In this document: piece by piece, positions 13,507 to 20,989 of the stretch | How the letters are laid out: each line of letters starts with the position of its first letter | Position numbering within the stretch: the first letter of the stretch is position 1 | From: a virus | Reading direction: 5' to 3' (one strand) | DNA: 32,812 nt | IMG/VR virus record: IMGVR_UViG_3300031851_000095 | Span: 1 to 32,812 of that record | Made by a program: the position numbers and the translations under genes | Notes under the pieces: generated by a model | What the model was told of the DNA's origin: nothing | The model's input: the letters and a program-made list of their open reading frames with translations, nothing else | Databases searched by the model: none

Positions 13507-14218
13507 GCTCGTGTTAGAACAACGAGATGCAGTTGCGGTTGCTCTCTACAGCTACTTCGGAATGCTTCCTGACGGTCAAGCAGCGACAGCGGTAGAGATG
13601 CGTGAATATTTTAGCCTGGGTAAGACCAGGTTTGTCCGTGCGAAAAATATATTATTGAAACTTGGCATGCTAAATGAGGTTCAAAAATATGACAGCAACG
13701 GATGCTTTAGCGGCACGGTTTATGTGATGCAAACCGCTAGTGCGAAAACGACACAGCGCGAGGCTGAAAACAGCCCGCCGGTGGAGTTGGCACAGTCCAT
13801 GCAAAGATCTAAAGTAAATAGATCTAACGATGATCTGATTAACGATAATCTGATTAACGTTAATCAATCTAAGTTAAACCTAAAAGATATGTCGACCCGC
13901 AGTGTCGAAAACAAACTCGCGGCAAAGTATCCAGATAACTTTAATTTTTTCTGGGCGATATTTACCCCAACGTTGGGGAGTAAGGGTAGCAAGTCCGAAG
14001 CATACCGCGAGTGGCAGAAACTCAAATTTTCAGATTCAGATGTTGCCGCTCTCCTTAAGATTTCCCAATCAGAATACCGTCGCAAACTTGCGCTTCGAGC
14101 AACTGATCAATTCGATCCCAACTTTCCTCACGTTTGCCGAATTCTTAAGCGCCGCTTGTGGGAAACATGGGCCGAGGAAGCGCGTCCCCCAACGTCCAAA
14201 AAAGAAATCATGATATGA
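13496..14218 (+). CDS. O-like replication initiator
   Basis: This 240-residue protein has an N-terminal winged helix (residues about 10-80: EMREYFSLGKTRFVRAKNIL), a polar linker rich in Asn/Asp/Leu/Ser (about 105-130), and a C-terminal domain with FWAIFTPTLGSKGSKSEAYR and REWQKLKF, typical of phage initiators that recruit a helicase. The linker DNA carries the iterons described at 13806-13880, the same internal-origin arrangement as lambda O. The DnaB-type ATPase gene follows in an ATGA overlap. It probably binds the origin through the N-terminus and loads the helicase through the C-terminus. Confidence 0.75.
   Translation: MTSKLVLEQRDAVAVALYSYFGMLPDGQAATAVEMREYFSLGKTRFVRAKNILLKLGMLNEVQKYDSNGCFSGTVYVMQTASAKTTQREAENSPPVELAQSMQRSKVNRSNDDLINDNLINVNQSKLNLKDMSTRSVENKLAAKYPDNFNFFWAIFTPTLGSKGSKSEAYREWQKLKFSDSDVAALLKISQSEYRRKLALRATDQFDPNFPHVCRILKRRLWETWAEEARPPTSKKEIMI
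13806..13880. other. ori: Candidate replication origin inside the initiator gene
   Basis: An A/T-rich stretch carries GATCTAA-type copies at 13806 and 13821, then the exact 12-mer ATCTGATTAACG at 13833-13844 and 13848-13859 (15-bp period). The second copy merges into a perfect 16-bp palindrome, TGATTAACGTTAATCA, at 13851-13866, followed by more A/T-rich sequence. Iterons plus an A/T-rich element within the interdomain linker of the initiator is the lambda origin layout. Function is inferred. Confidence 0.65.
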
Positions 14219-15165
14219 ACATCGACAGAATCTCAGTCTCAGATTTTTCTCAGGAGCATTTAAATTCTGTTCTGGCTGAAAAAACGCAGCATCGGGTGAA
14301 CTGGCTAGATCGGCACAAAGACACAATTTTAGCCGACACTAGCGAAAGCGTTGCGCTCCAGGGCATTCAGACACCCTGGTCAAAACTTCAAGATAAAGTG
14401 GTGCTCCAGTTCGGTTGTATCTCTACCTGGATAGGCATCGACGGTCATAAGAAATCGTCAGTGCTCAATCAGATTGTGGCATTTGCCGCAAAACAACATG
14501 TGGTTGGCTTGTGCTCCCTAGAGATGGATGTGCGATCTATCGGAGAGCTCCTATGTAAGCAATCGCTGGGCGCGACGGACCCGACTAACGAGCTCAAAGA
14601 ACAGTACCTGGATTGGTCGGCAAACCGGATATTAGTCTACGACCACGTTGGTACAGTTAAGCCGCTGGAGGTTTACGCCTTAATCCTGAAAATGGTGAGA
14701 GATTACGGCGCTCGATTTATTGTCGTTGACTGTCTCCAGATGGTCGAAGGCGTTTGCGGCGACAATGAAAAAGAGCGTGGGTTTTACGCAATGCTCGTCT
14801 CCCTGGCTAAAGGCTTCAACATTCACCTGGCTGTCGTACATCACGCCAGGAAGCCCGAGAAGGGCGGCGACGAGTATGTGCCTACCCGGTTCGATGCGCT
14901 CGGCAGCGGCGCTATTTCGCAGCTCTCAAGCATTCTTGCGATCGTCTGGTCAGACAAGAAGAAACAACGGCTTCAGGAGCTCCAGAGAATCGGTGAGCAT
15001 CTTTCAGATGAAGACCTAGAGCATTTGAGTAAGCCAGACACTAAGCTCGTTATCGCCAAAAACAGGCACATTCCCTGGGAAAATACTGTCGGGCTCTGGC
15101 AGCACCCTAGTCGGCAATTTGTTGGTGGGCCTAACCTCCAACGTATTCATTTTGAGATGAACTGA
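14215..15165 (+). CDS. DnaB-type RecA-fold ATPase / replicative helicase core
   Basis: ATG 14215 overlaps the initiator stop (ATGA). The 316-residue product is a RecA-fold ATPase: P-loop region WIGIDGHKKSS, CSLEMDVRSIGELL (helicase H1a/2 region), Walker B FIVVDCLQMVEG, HHARKPEKGG, and FDALGSGAISQLSSILAIVW, all in DnaB/gp4-helicase order. It lacks the DnaB N-terminal domain. The P-loop reads GIDGHKKS, with Lys where the Gly before the catalytic Lys is expected. It would unwind the origin with the neighbouring initiator. A RepA-like single-domain helicase is the alternative name. Confidence 0.8.
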   Translation: MNIDRISVSDFSQEHLNSVLAEKTQHRVNWLDRHKDTILADTSESVALQGIQTPWSKLQDKVVLQFGCISTWIGIDGHKKSSVLNQIVAFAAKQHVVGLCSLEMDVRSIGELLCKQSLGATDPTNELKEQYLDWSANRILVYDHVGTVKPLEVYALILKMVRDYGARFIVVDCLQMVEGVCGDNEKERGFYAMLVSLAKGFNIHLAVVHHARKPEKGGDEYVPTRFDALGSGAISQLSSILAIVWSDKKKQRLQELQRIGEHLSDEDLEHLSKPDTKLVIAKNRHIPWENTVGLWQHPSRQFVGGPNLQRIHFEMN

Positions 15166-15677
15166 TGGACGGCGAACATTTCAGAATAAGTCGCAGGGAT
15201 CAGTTGAAACACCTCAACGATCTCATCGAGGAAAGCCTGAAACAGAGCGGCGAGCTCATAATCACCATATTCGATGCCAGGAGGCGCTCTGGGCAACAAA
15301 ACATGCTCCAGCATGCAATGTATCGGGAGATTGGTAAACAGCTCTACGGCGGCGATATGGAGCATGCGAAGGCTGAGTGCAAACTCACAATCGGAGTGCC
15401 CTTGCTGCGGGTCAGCAACGAAAAGTTTAAAGAGCTGTATGACAAAAATTTTAAAGCAGGGCTGTCATTTGAAAGGAAGCTTGAGTTGATGGCTATAGTC
15501 GACATCAGCAGTCTTCTGTCTGTGAGCCAGGCCAACGAATACATAGGGCAAATATATGATCGATACGCCGAAAAGTTCTCCTGGTCCGACTTCATCTCGC
15601 GCAGTCAAAAGGCGCTCGCCGAAAAAGAAAAAGAAAAGAGGGGTCGAGGGATACACCTACTCACGCCTGGTCGATGA
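15165..15677 (+). CDS. NinB-like recombination protein
   Basis: This 170-residue protein shares a pattern with lambda NinB: a short beta segment (GELIITIFDA), then RRRSGQQNMLQHAMYREIGK (compare RSLDQNRKLWACLGDVSRQ in NinB), a central region and a C-terminal YDRYAEKFSWSD. NinB (Orf) binds single-stranded DNA and assists RecBCD-independent recombination. It starts in a TGATG overlap with the helicase and is followed by a NinG-like gene, the same order as in lambda. The central sequence (KLTIGVPLLRVSNEKFKELY) differs from lambda NinB, so the assignment is moderate. Confidence 0.55.
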   Translation: MDGEHFRISRRDQLKHLNDLIEESLKQSGELIITIFDARRRSGQQNMLQHAMYREIGKQLYGGDMEHAKAECKLTIGVPLLRVSNEKFKELYDKNFKAGLSFERKLELMAIVDISSLLSVSQANEYIGQIYDRYAEKFSWSDFISRSQKALAEKEKEKRGRGIHLLTPGR

Positions 15678-16086
15678 GATCGCCAAAAAAATGCAGCGCA
15701 TGGTAAGGCTTAAGGCAGCGGATGAAAACGGCATGGTGACCTGCGTACCCAGCGGAACCCGAGTTCACTGGAAAGAAGCTCAGGGAGGGCACTTCATCTC
15801 GCGCAAGCACCAGCGCACAAAAATTCTCGAAGAAAACATTCACCCGCAGACCGCACACGAAAATTTGTGGCTGATGAAAGACTCTCTGCATGTCCTGCAT
15901 TACCGACGCTGGATGATCGATTTTTACGGTGAAGATTATGTCGAGTGGCTAGAAGGGGAGGCGAGAAAGCCGCTAGATACTCCACGAGCCGATTTGATCT
16001 TAATGTATTGGGAAATCGTGAATCGCAATAAAGAGCTCGAGAAAAACCTCGAAGGAATTCAGGCGACCGATGAGCAAGATTACTAA
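15556..16086 (+). CDS. NinG-like endonuclease-type recombination protein
   Basis: This 176-residue protein overlaps the NinB-like gene by 122 bp in another frame; AGGG seven bases before ATG 15556 supports this start. After a Lys/Arg-rich N-terminus it shows the NinG/Rap core: GGHFISRKHQRTKILEENIH, aligned to the usual AGHYRSRG...LRF...N(V/I)H, and later YGEDYVEWLEGE. The zinc cysteines expected in this family are degenerate: CISCG becomes CVPSG and QCxxCN becomes QTAHEN. Rap cuts recombination intermediates; without the cysteines this copy may use another fold-stabilising solution. The family assignment is from pattern only. Confidence 0.6.
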   Translation: MIDTPKSSPGPTSSRAVKRRSPKKKKKRGVEGYTYSRLVDEIAKKMQRMVRLKAADENGMVTCVPSGTRVHWKEAQGGHFISRKHQRTKILEENIHPQTAHENLWLMKDSLHVLHYRRWMIDFYGEDYVEWLEGEARKPLDTPRADLILMYWEIVNRNKELEKNLEGIQATDEQDY

Positions 16087-16507
16087 AGAGTACATCGATG
16101 ACTTAGTGAATATCTGGCTCGACCAGGTACAGTCGATTGAGCAGGGCTGGCCCTCCAGCTCAACACTCTCGCGATTCGCTGACTACGCCGGCAGCTTCCA
16201 AGCCTCAAGCATTGTAAATGGCCTAGAAATTTATGTTGATCGGCAGCATAAACGCGACGCAAGGTTCGCCGACATTGATTTGGCACTGACAGAGTTAGAA
16301 GAAAAACGCGCACTAGCGATTATCGCCAAGCGATTGTTGCAGGGAATAAACGCAGACGGCAGGGCATACACAAATGCCGACAGGGCGCGCATGGTGGGGA
16401 TGGAAGTCCGTCAGTACGAAAACAACCTAGCGGCTGCGTATAAAGATCTAGAAAAGACACTGACCTTGCTAAAAAAAAGACAGGCATACACTACATATTT
16501 GCAGTGA
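16070..16507 (+). CDS. Hypothetical protein at the Q (late antiterminator) position
   Basis: This 145-residue helical protein overlaps the NinG-like gene by 17 bp. The C-terminal half (RARMVGMEVRQYENNL, then AAAYKDLEKTL) looks like a helix-turn-helix of the sigma-region-4/Q type. It occupies the slot between ninG and the lysis genes where lambdoid phages place Q. A late-gene regulator is therefore plausible but rests on position and a faint motif. No zinc finger is present. Confidence 0.45.
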   Translation: MSKITKEYIDDLVNIWLDQVQSIEQGWPSSSTLSRFADYAGSFQASSIVNGLEIYVDRQHKRDARFADIDLALTELEEKRALAIIAKRLLQGINADGRAYTNADRARMVGMEVRQYENNLAAAYKDLEKTLTLLKKRQAYTTYLQ

Positions 16508-17016
16508 GGGTTGCTACCATTTTGATATTGTGGGTTTGTGCCGGTCTTATAATCTTTCCCTTGAGATCAAGACATCCCGACGGCGCGGCTCACAACCTAC
16601 TTAGAGATCCCCAAATGATTCGAGAACTCCTAAAGCGCCAGGAAGGCTTGCGGCTGCATCCTTATCGCGACAACGGAAGCCTATCCATTGGCTTCGGTCG
16701 GAACCTAACGTCGCTAGGGATTACTGAAGCAGAAGCTGAAATGCTACTGGAAGCAGACATTGAGCGGGTCGAAGAAGAGATGGGCGCTTACGATTATTTT
16801 AGTGGCCTATCACCCGAGCGAAAGGCGGCAGTAATGTCTTTAGGTTATAACTTAGGGGCGACCCGGTATGCGTTATTTATTAATCACCATTCAGCGATGG
16901 CTAAAGGTGATTACGAGGAAGCGGCTAAAAACATCTACCCCGACTCCCTCTACGCAGAGCAAGTCCCAAACCGCGCCAAAGAAATCGCAGAGATACTCCT
17001 CACCAATGAAATATGA
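16504..17016 (+). CDS. T4-type endolysin (GH24) with N-terminal signal anchor
   Basis: This 170-residue muramidase starts at GTG 16504, overlapping the previous stop. Residues 1-20 form one hydrophobic segment (ATILILWVCAGLIIFPL), consistent with a signal-anchor-release or signal-peptide endolysin that uses the host Sec route. The catalytic region reads RQEGLRLHPYRD and NGSLSIGFGRNL, giving Glu47, Asp56 and Ser61 in place of the usual Glu-Asp-Thr triad, plus the conserved GYNLG motif (SLGYNLGA). ATG 16616 would yield a cytosolic form without the anchor. It hydrolyses the peptidoglycan glycan strand. Confidence 0.88.
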   Translation: MRVATILILWVCAGLIIFPLRSRHPDGAAHNLLRDPQMIRELLKRQEGLRLHPYRDNGSLSIGFGRNLTSLGITEAEAEMLLEADIERVEEEMGAYDYFSGLSPERKAAVMSLGYNLGATRYALFINHHSAMAKGDYEEAAKNIYPDSLYAEQVPNRAKEIAEILLTNEI

Positions 17017-17422
17017 GGTAGCGGCGACAGTCGACCGGATTATTGACGGCGACTCGATTGAAGTTACCTTATCGCTCGGCTGGTCGATGTACCACAAAAC
17101 GAGTATTCGCTTACATCATGTGGACACACCTGAAATGCGTGGTGGTACAGGCATCAGCAAGGCGGCTGCCCGGTTAGCAAAAGCTCACGTTGAAACACTC
17201 GTCCCGGTCGGATCTCAGATTGTCATCGACAGCAAGGAGCTCGACAAATTCGGTAGGGGTCTGGCGATAGTCACGAACGCTGAAGGCGTGAACGTTGGCG
17301 AGGATCTCATACAAAGAGGCCTTGCTGTGAGATACGAAGGCGGCAACAAAGCGGAGGTTGCTGCGGCTCATCAAAAGAATTACGAGCTGCTGCAAGCGCA
17401 AGGGCTGATCAGTGAAACTTAA
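17006..17422 (+). CDS. Staphylococcal-nuclease-like (thermonuclease) enzyme
   Basis: This 138-residue protein has the SNase fold signature: RIIDGDSIEV, IRLHHVDTPEMRGG (Arg35, Asp40, Glu43) and DKFGRGLAIV (Arg84), matching the catalytic Arg, Asp, Glu and second Arg. YEGGNKAEVAAAHQKNY fits the C-terminal helix. Its ATG lies 11 bp before the endolysin stop, so translation is coupled. No signal peptide is visible, so it would act in the cytoplasm or be released on lysis. Its place between endolysin and holin is unusual. Confidence 0.88.
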   Translation: MKYEVAATVDRIIDGDSIEVTLSLGWSMYHKTSIRLHHVDTPEMRGGTGISKAAARLAKAHVETLVPVGSQIVIDSKELDKFGRGLAIVTNAEGVNVGEDLIQRGLAVRYEGGNKAEVAAAHQKNYELLQAQGLISET

Positions 17423-17876
17423 AGGCCTCCTCACGGCGTTTGCCCCAACGTTGGGTAATGCCATAGGTGGACCGCTAGGCTCAATCGCAATGAAAGCAGT
17501 CGCGTCGAAACTCGGCGTTCCTGTTGACGAAAGCGCAGTAGAGACGGCGCTGGAAAGCGCGACTCCCCAGCAGATTCAAGCGTTGACAGTTGAGGACCAG
17601 GCGTTCGCGGTAAGAATGCGGGAGCTCGATATTGATGCTTACAAGGTCCAAGCAGACGACACGCAACATGCCAGGGAGACCAGTAAAGGTCTGATATTCC
17701 CGCAGGTGTTCGCAAGCGTTTTCCTGCTGCTATTTTTCGCTTATATCTTTCTAATTACTGTATCGCCTCCCTCGCAAGCAGATCTGGCGTTGTCGAATCT
17801 GATTGTAGGAAATCTGATGGCGGTGATATCTGGCATATCGGGCTACCTCTACGGTTCACAGAACGGTAAGCAATAA
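17412..17876 (+). CDS. Holin (3TM type)
   Basis: This 154-residue protein starts at GTG 17412, overlapping the nuclease stop by 11 bp. The N-terminal 30 residues form a hydrophobic/amphipathic segment (LLTAFAPTLGNAIGGPLG), a charged middle follows, then two clear TM helices (FPQVFASVFLLLFFAYIFLI, and LIVGNLMAVISGISGYLY) and a short polar tail. This matches 3TM holins such as those linked to gene-transfer agents. It completes a lysis cassette with the endolysin and would open the inner membrane at lysis. No Rz/Rz1 pair is seen next to it. Confidence 0.75.
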   Translation: MKLKGLLTAFAPTLGNAIGGPLGSIAMKAVASKLGVPVDESAVETALESATPQQIQALTVEDQAFAVRMRELDIDAYKVQADDTQHARETSKGLIFPQVFASVFLLLFFAYIFLITVSPPSQADLALSNLIVGNLMAVISGISGYLYGSQNGKQ

Positions 17877-17893
17877 CACTCAGTAGGTCCATC

Positions 17894-20149
17894 ATGGCAG
17901 AACGCTATAATCCATTTATGACTTCGGAGGCCAAACGCCGCATGGCGCAAATCCCTCCTGAGTTCCTGGCACAACTTACGCCAGAGCAGCGAGCACGATT
18001 TGTAGCTGCTAACTCTCCCCAACGTTTTGATGGAACAGTCGCTCCTCGCGTTCAACAGATGACAAACGTCAATCCAACGCTCAGAGATCGCGCCTTCGGT
18101 GCAGCGGTTGATGCGTTTGGTATGTCTCCAGAGGGACGGCGTAGAGCTAACACAGCGATGAATGCGCTCGATACGATTGACCCAGGCTTGATGATTCTCT
18201 CTGATGCGAATCGTGATTTTAACCAGGGCAATACAGGCCAGGCAGCAATTGGCACCGGGATCGGTTTAGCGGGGATTATCCCTGGCGTTGGACCAGGAAT
18301 GAAGGCGATACAAAAAGGAATTCCTGACGGCGCGATAAAAAATTTACCAGACCTGCCGCGCGCTAATATTTTTATTGACGACATTGCCGAAACAAATCTG
18401 GCTGATCGCATTGGCACTACAGGCAAATACCGTGGAGCTCCGCGAAACGTCACTAGTGAGCAGAAGCTAGGTGCGATGCGGCGAAGTTTGAGAAACTCTC
18501 TTACTCGCGGATCTACTGGCAGAGATTGGTACGAAAACAGCTCGCGGACTGCGTCAGAATTGACAGGTGGTAGAGACGGCTACAAAGATCTTTACTCTGG
18601 AACGGTGGCTCTCACATCGCAAGGCGCTTCAGTGCCCGGCAATCAGACGTTTGCAGCCCGAGGCTACAATCAGGCGATCACTGGTAACGAAATCGATACA
18701 GGAAGATTCCCTCAAAGCGCCAGAAGAGGCATAGAGGGAATGCAATCTGGCGAGCCTACGACGTTTGGACCTAAGCGCACACCGTTTTTTGAGGCGTTAA
18801 ATGTTGAGCCAGGAGAGGCAGCATCGAGACCAACGAATGATTTATGGATGGCGCGAGCATTTGATTATCGCACTGAGTCAGGTGACGTTTGGTCTGAGGG
18901 TCTCGGCGAAGCTCAACATCGCTTTATGGATAAAGAGATTAACAATTTAGTTGATTGGGCGAACGAAAATAAAGTATCAGGCATGACTAATTGGACACCG
19001 GAAAAGGTCCAGGCTTCGATATGGGTAGACACTAAAGCCAATTTTGAAGGCAAGCCAGTGGAAACCGCAGCGTATGACTTTTCCGACAACCTTGACGCGC
19101 TAACCGCGAATATAAATGTTGAGTCAGAAGCTGCCAGGGGTTTAAACCACCTATCTGGAAGCAGAGATAATCCAGAACTCGCTGAGATGTTGCAGTCAGG
19201 CCAGAGACAAATACTGTCAAACAATGGTCGAGACGGCGTTGCGCTAAGCGCAGGGGCTTTGACACGCCCGACAGGCAGCGGATTTGGCTATTACAAGGGT
19301 AATTCAGCGCCTACAGACGTTTTGCAAGTGATAGCAGGGCCAGCAAGCGGCTCTAACCAGATAGACGCAGCCTCACGCGACCTAGTAGAGGGCATCGCGG
19401 CGACGCAAGGTCTACTCCGAGGGCAAGAGTCGGTCGGCTACAATTTCATCCGCGACGCTGCCGGGGCTGACAGAAACGCTGCGAAGGTAAACATTGGTCG
19501 CGCGCCAACCCAACAAGAAATGCTAGAGGTTGGAGAGAAATTAAGCGATACGTTCGGGGGAAGCATTTTCCCGGTCAATTCGGCAGAAGGCGTTAACTTC
19601 TTATCAGTTGGTTCGCCAAATGCTTATGCGGTACGCGCTGGCAAGATTCGAAGTAAGAAATACCCGAACGGAATTAGAAGGGATCAGTTTGATGCAACCG
19701 ATGACGGCCTAAAAAAATATCAGGCCGCAGTGCGAGCAGAGATCACGAAAAGCGTTAACGATATAAGCAAGTCAGTCTTCGACACAAAGGCTGCGTTTGG
19801 TCGTAACAGCGGTGACCTTGTAGGGAATTTTGAAGCGTTTAAGCCGAGCACCTACTTACCAGCGATAGAAAATTCAGGTGTGGCTGAGCAACTGAGTCGA
19901 GCAGCTCAGCAAGCTGCCCCCGCATTAGAGCAACTTGATGAGCTTCTAGTGAAAAATTACCCGGAAATCGGTGCGCGCAGTGAGATTATGATGAGGACTC
20001 GTCAGGCACTAGCCGAAGGTGGGATTCCTTTGGTTCGCAAGCTTGTTGATCAGGGGCTTCTACCGGCGGTGGTACTTGGGGCCATTGGTAGTTACGCCAG
20101 TGCTCAGCGGCAATCTCCGCAATCTGTCGGCGCGTTCGGCGGTGTCTAG
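17894..20149 (+). CDS. Large protein of unknown function after the lysis cassette (polyvalent-like)
   Basis: This 751-residue protein follows the holin by 17 bases. Residues 85-150 contain a hydrophobic Gly/Pro-rich stretch (GIGLAGIIPGVGPGMKA) that could insert in a membrane. Residues about 175-370 resemble a domain found in phage polyvalent proteins (TTGKYRGAP, then FFEALNVEPGE, NDLWMARAFDY and WTPEKVQASIWV). The C-terminus has another hydrophobic Gly-containing segment (LLPAVVLGAIGSYASA). Polyvalent proteins carry host-modifying domains and are often injected with phage DNA. No catalytic motif was identified, so function stays open. Confidence 0.6.
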   Translation: MAERYNPFMTSEAKRRMAQIPPEFLAQLTPEQRARFVAANSPQRFDGTVAPRVQQMTNVNPTLRDRAFGAAVDAFGMSPEGRRRANTAMNALDTIDPGLMILSDANRDFNQGNTGQAAIGTGIGLAGIIPGVGPGMKAIQKGIPDGAIKNLPDLPRANIFIDDIAETNLADRIGTTGKYRGAPRNVTSEQKLGAMRRSLRNSLTRGSTGRDWYENSSRTASELTGGRDGYKDLYSGTVALTSQGASVPGNQTFAARGYNQAITGNEIDTGRFPQSARRGIEGMQSGEPTTFGPKRTPFFEALNVEPGEAASRPTNDLWMARAFDYRTESGDVWSEGLGEAQHRFMDKEINNLVDWANENKVSGMTNWTPEKVQASIWVDTKANFEGKPVETAAYDFSDNLDALTANINVESEAARGLNHLSGSRDNPELAEMLQSGQRQILSNNGRDGVALSAGALTRPTGSGFGYYKGNSAPTDVLQVIAGPASGSNQIDAASRDLVEGIAATQGLLRGQESVGYNFIRDAAGADRNAAKVNIGRAPTQQEMLEVGEKLSDTFGGSIFPVNSAEGVNFLSVGSPNAYAVRAGKIRSKKYPNGIRRDQFDATDDGLKKYQAAVRAEITKSVNDISKSVFDTKAAFGRNSGDLVGNFEAFKPSTYLPAIENSGVAEQLSRAAQQAAPALEQLDELLVKNYPEIGARSEIMMRTRQALAEGGIPLVRKLVDQGLLPAVVLGAIGSYASAQRQSPQSVGAFGGV

Positions 20150-20220
20150 CTTCTAATACTTCATCAATCATGGGTCTTTCTCCTTTTAGCTCTAACGTGG
20201 CAAGTAGGTGTAAATCACGA

Positions 20221-20364
20221 ATGGATAAGGTTACTCAGGAATCGCTCAACAAGCAAAAGATTGTAGAGCTCGAGAAACAAATCCGAATGTATCTGGCAAC
20301 AGGTAAGAAGGTCAGCCCGGTAGTGACCAGGACTCGTCCCAACGTTACTGTTGATCGTCGGTAA
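20221..20364 (+). CDS. Small basic hypothetical protein
   Basis: A 47-residue frame starts at ATG 20221 with AGGTG about ten bases upstream; ATG 20170 in the same frame has no ribosome-binding site. It contains a short charged coiled-coil-like helix (SLNKQKIVELEKQIRMYL) and a basic tail. It converges with the leftward gene that ends at 20345, overlapping it by 20 bp. Unknown function. Confidence 0.5.
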   Translation: MDKVTQESLNKQKIVELEKQIRMYLATGKKVSPVVTRTRPNVTVDRR

Positions 20365-20587
20365 AGCAAACAAGGCTCTCTAGGGTCGCTAGGCCGTAAT
20401 GAGTGCCGATAGTTGCTCGCACCTGCTTACCGTCATAGTTCGTTACTGAGAAGCCGTGAGAGCTATCTACAGCAGTTCTACAGGTCCAGCCATCTACTCG
20501 CAGCAGATAACGTGGGTTGCCGTTAAGGCTAGAGGGTAGACGCTTAATAACTTCTAGATTACCGCGATGATTAGTTATGTTTTTCAT
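20345..20587 (-). CDS. Small conserved-looking phage protein
   Basis: This 80-residue leftward protein begins ATG with a one-base TAATG overlap to its upstream partner, indicating a two-gene operon. It has a basic N-terminus (MKNITNHRGNLEVIKRLPSS), NGNPRYLLRVDGW, two Cys and IGTHYGLATLESL. The pattern looks like a small beta-rich accessory protein of phage genomes. Function unknown. Confidence 0.65.
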   Translation of the reverse strand: MKNITNHRGNLEVIKRLPSSLNGNPRYLLRVDGWTCRTAVDSSHGFSVTNYDGKQVRATIGTHYGLATLESLVCFTDDQQ

Positions 20588-20769
20588 TAGGCTGCTTCCT
20601 GGTTAAGTATGTTGATGGCAGAGAACGCATAAGATCGCGCTGTCTCTTCTTGTCCCGCTAGGTGAGCCTTAGCAGCACAGTTGAATGCTTCTAACGCCGA
20701 TGTCTTACCTTGGCCCTGATAGGCGCTTATAGCCTTCATCAGATCAATCAGTATTGCTTTAGTGCTCAT
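20587..20769 (-). CDS. Small helical phage protein
   Basis: ATG 20769 was chosen for the AGAGGAAA ribosome-binding site upstream; a longer frame to 20814 runs through the promoter. The 60-residue product is helical and Ala-rich (AILIDLMKAISAYQG, then ARSYAFSAINILNQ). It is the first gene of a leftward two-gene operon inserted among rightward genes. Unknown function, perhaps an early host-interaction factor. Confidence 0.6.
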   Translation of the reverse strand: MSTKAILIDLMKAISAYQGQGKTSALEAFNCAAKAHLAGQEETARSYAFSAINILNQEAA

Positions 20770-20793
20770 AGTGAATTTCCTCTGTTTTATTTG

Positions 20794-20840
20794 ATGTATA
20801 CATATTATACACACATTGCTTGTATCGTATACTTTTTATA
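20794..20840. promoter_or_regulatory. Divergent promoter region with palindrome
   Basis: The perfect 10-bp palindrome ATGTATACAT lies at 20794-20803. TATAAT on the minus strand (20804-20809) is a consensus -10 for the leftward pair. TATACT within TATACTTTTTATA (20828-20840, identical to 12779-12791) is a -10 for the rightward gene at 20864. The region is A/T-rich and likely regulated. No good -35 boxes are visible, suggesting an activator or overlapping repressor sites. Confidence 0.5.
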
Positions 20841-20863
20841 TATCTTTAGTAGGAAGCGTACAC

Positions 20864-20989
20864 ATGCAAGACATTGACCCGGTAATGGCAGACCTGGACC
20901 GCTATCTCGATGAGAGCGAAGAGGATTACGAATGCCCTTACGAGGCTAGGGCGGCAAGAGAAGAATACCTGGCCGATCAAGAGGACTGA
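20864..20989 (+). CDS. Tiny acidic protein
   Basis: A 41-residue frame begins at ATG 20864 with AGGA nine bases upstream and a promoter-like region 25 bases before. The product is strikingly acidic (DRYLDESEEDYECPYEAR) and could mimic DNA or bind a basic partner. Divergent from the leftward pair. Unknown family. Confidence 0.5.
   Translation: MQDIDPVMADLDRYLDESEEDYECPYEARAAREEYLADQED

Noticed and set aside
16616-17016. Short cytosolic endolysin starting at ATG 16616
   Set aside because: Possible, but it would discard a clear N-terminal hydrophobic anchor that is in frame and coupled to the previous gene.
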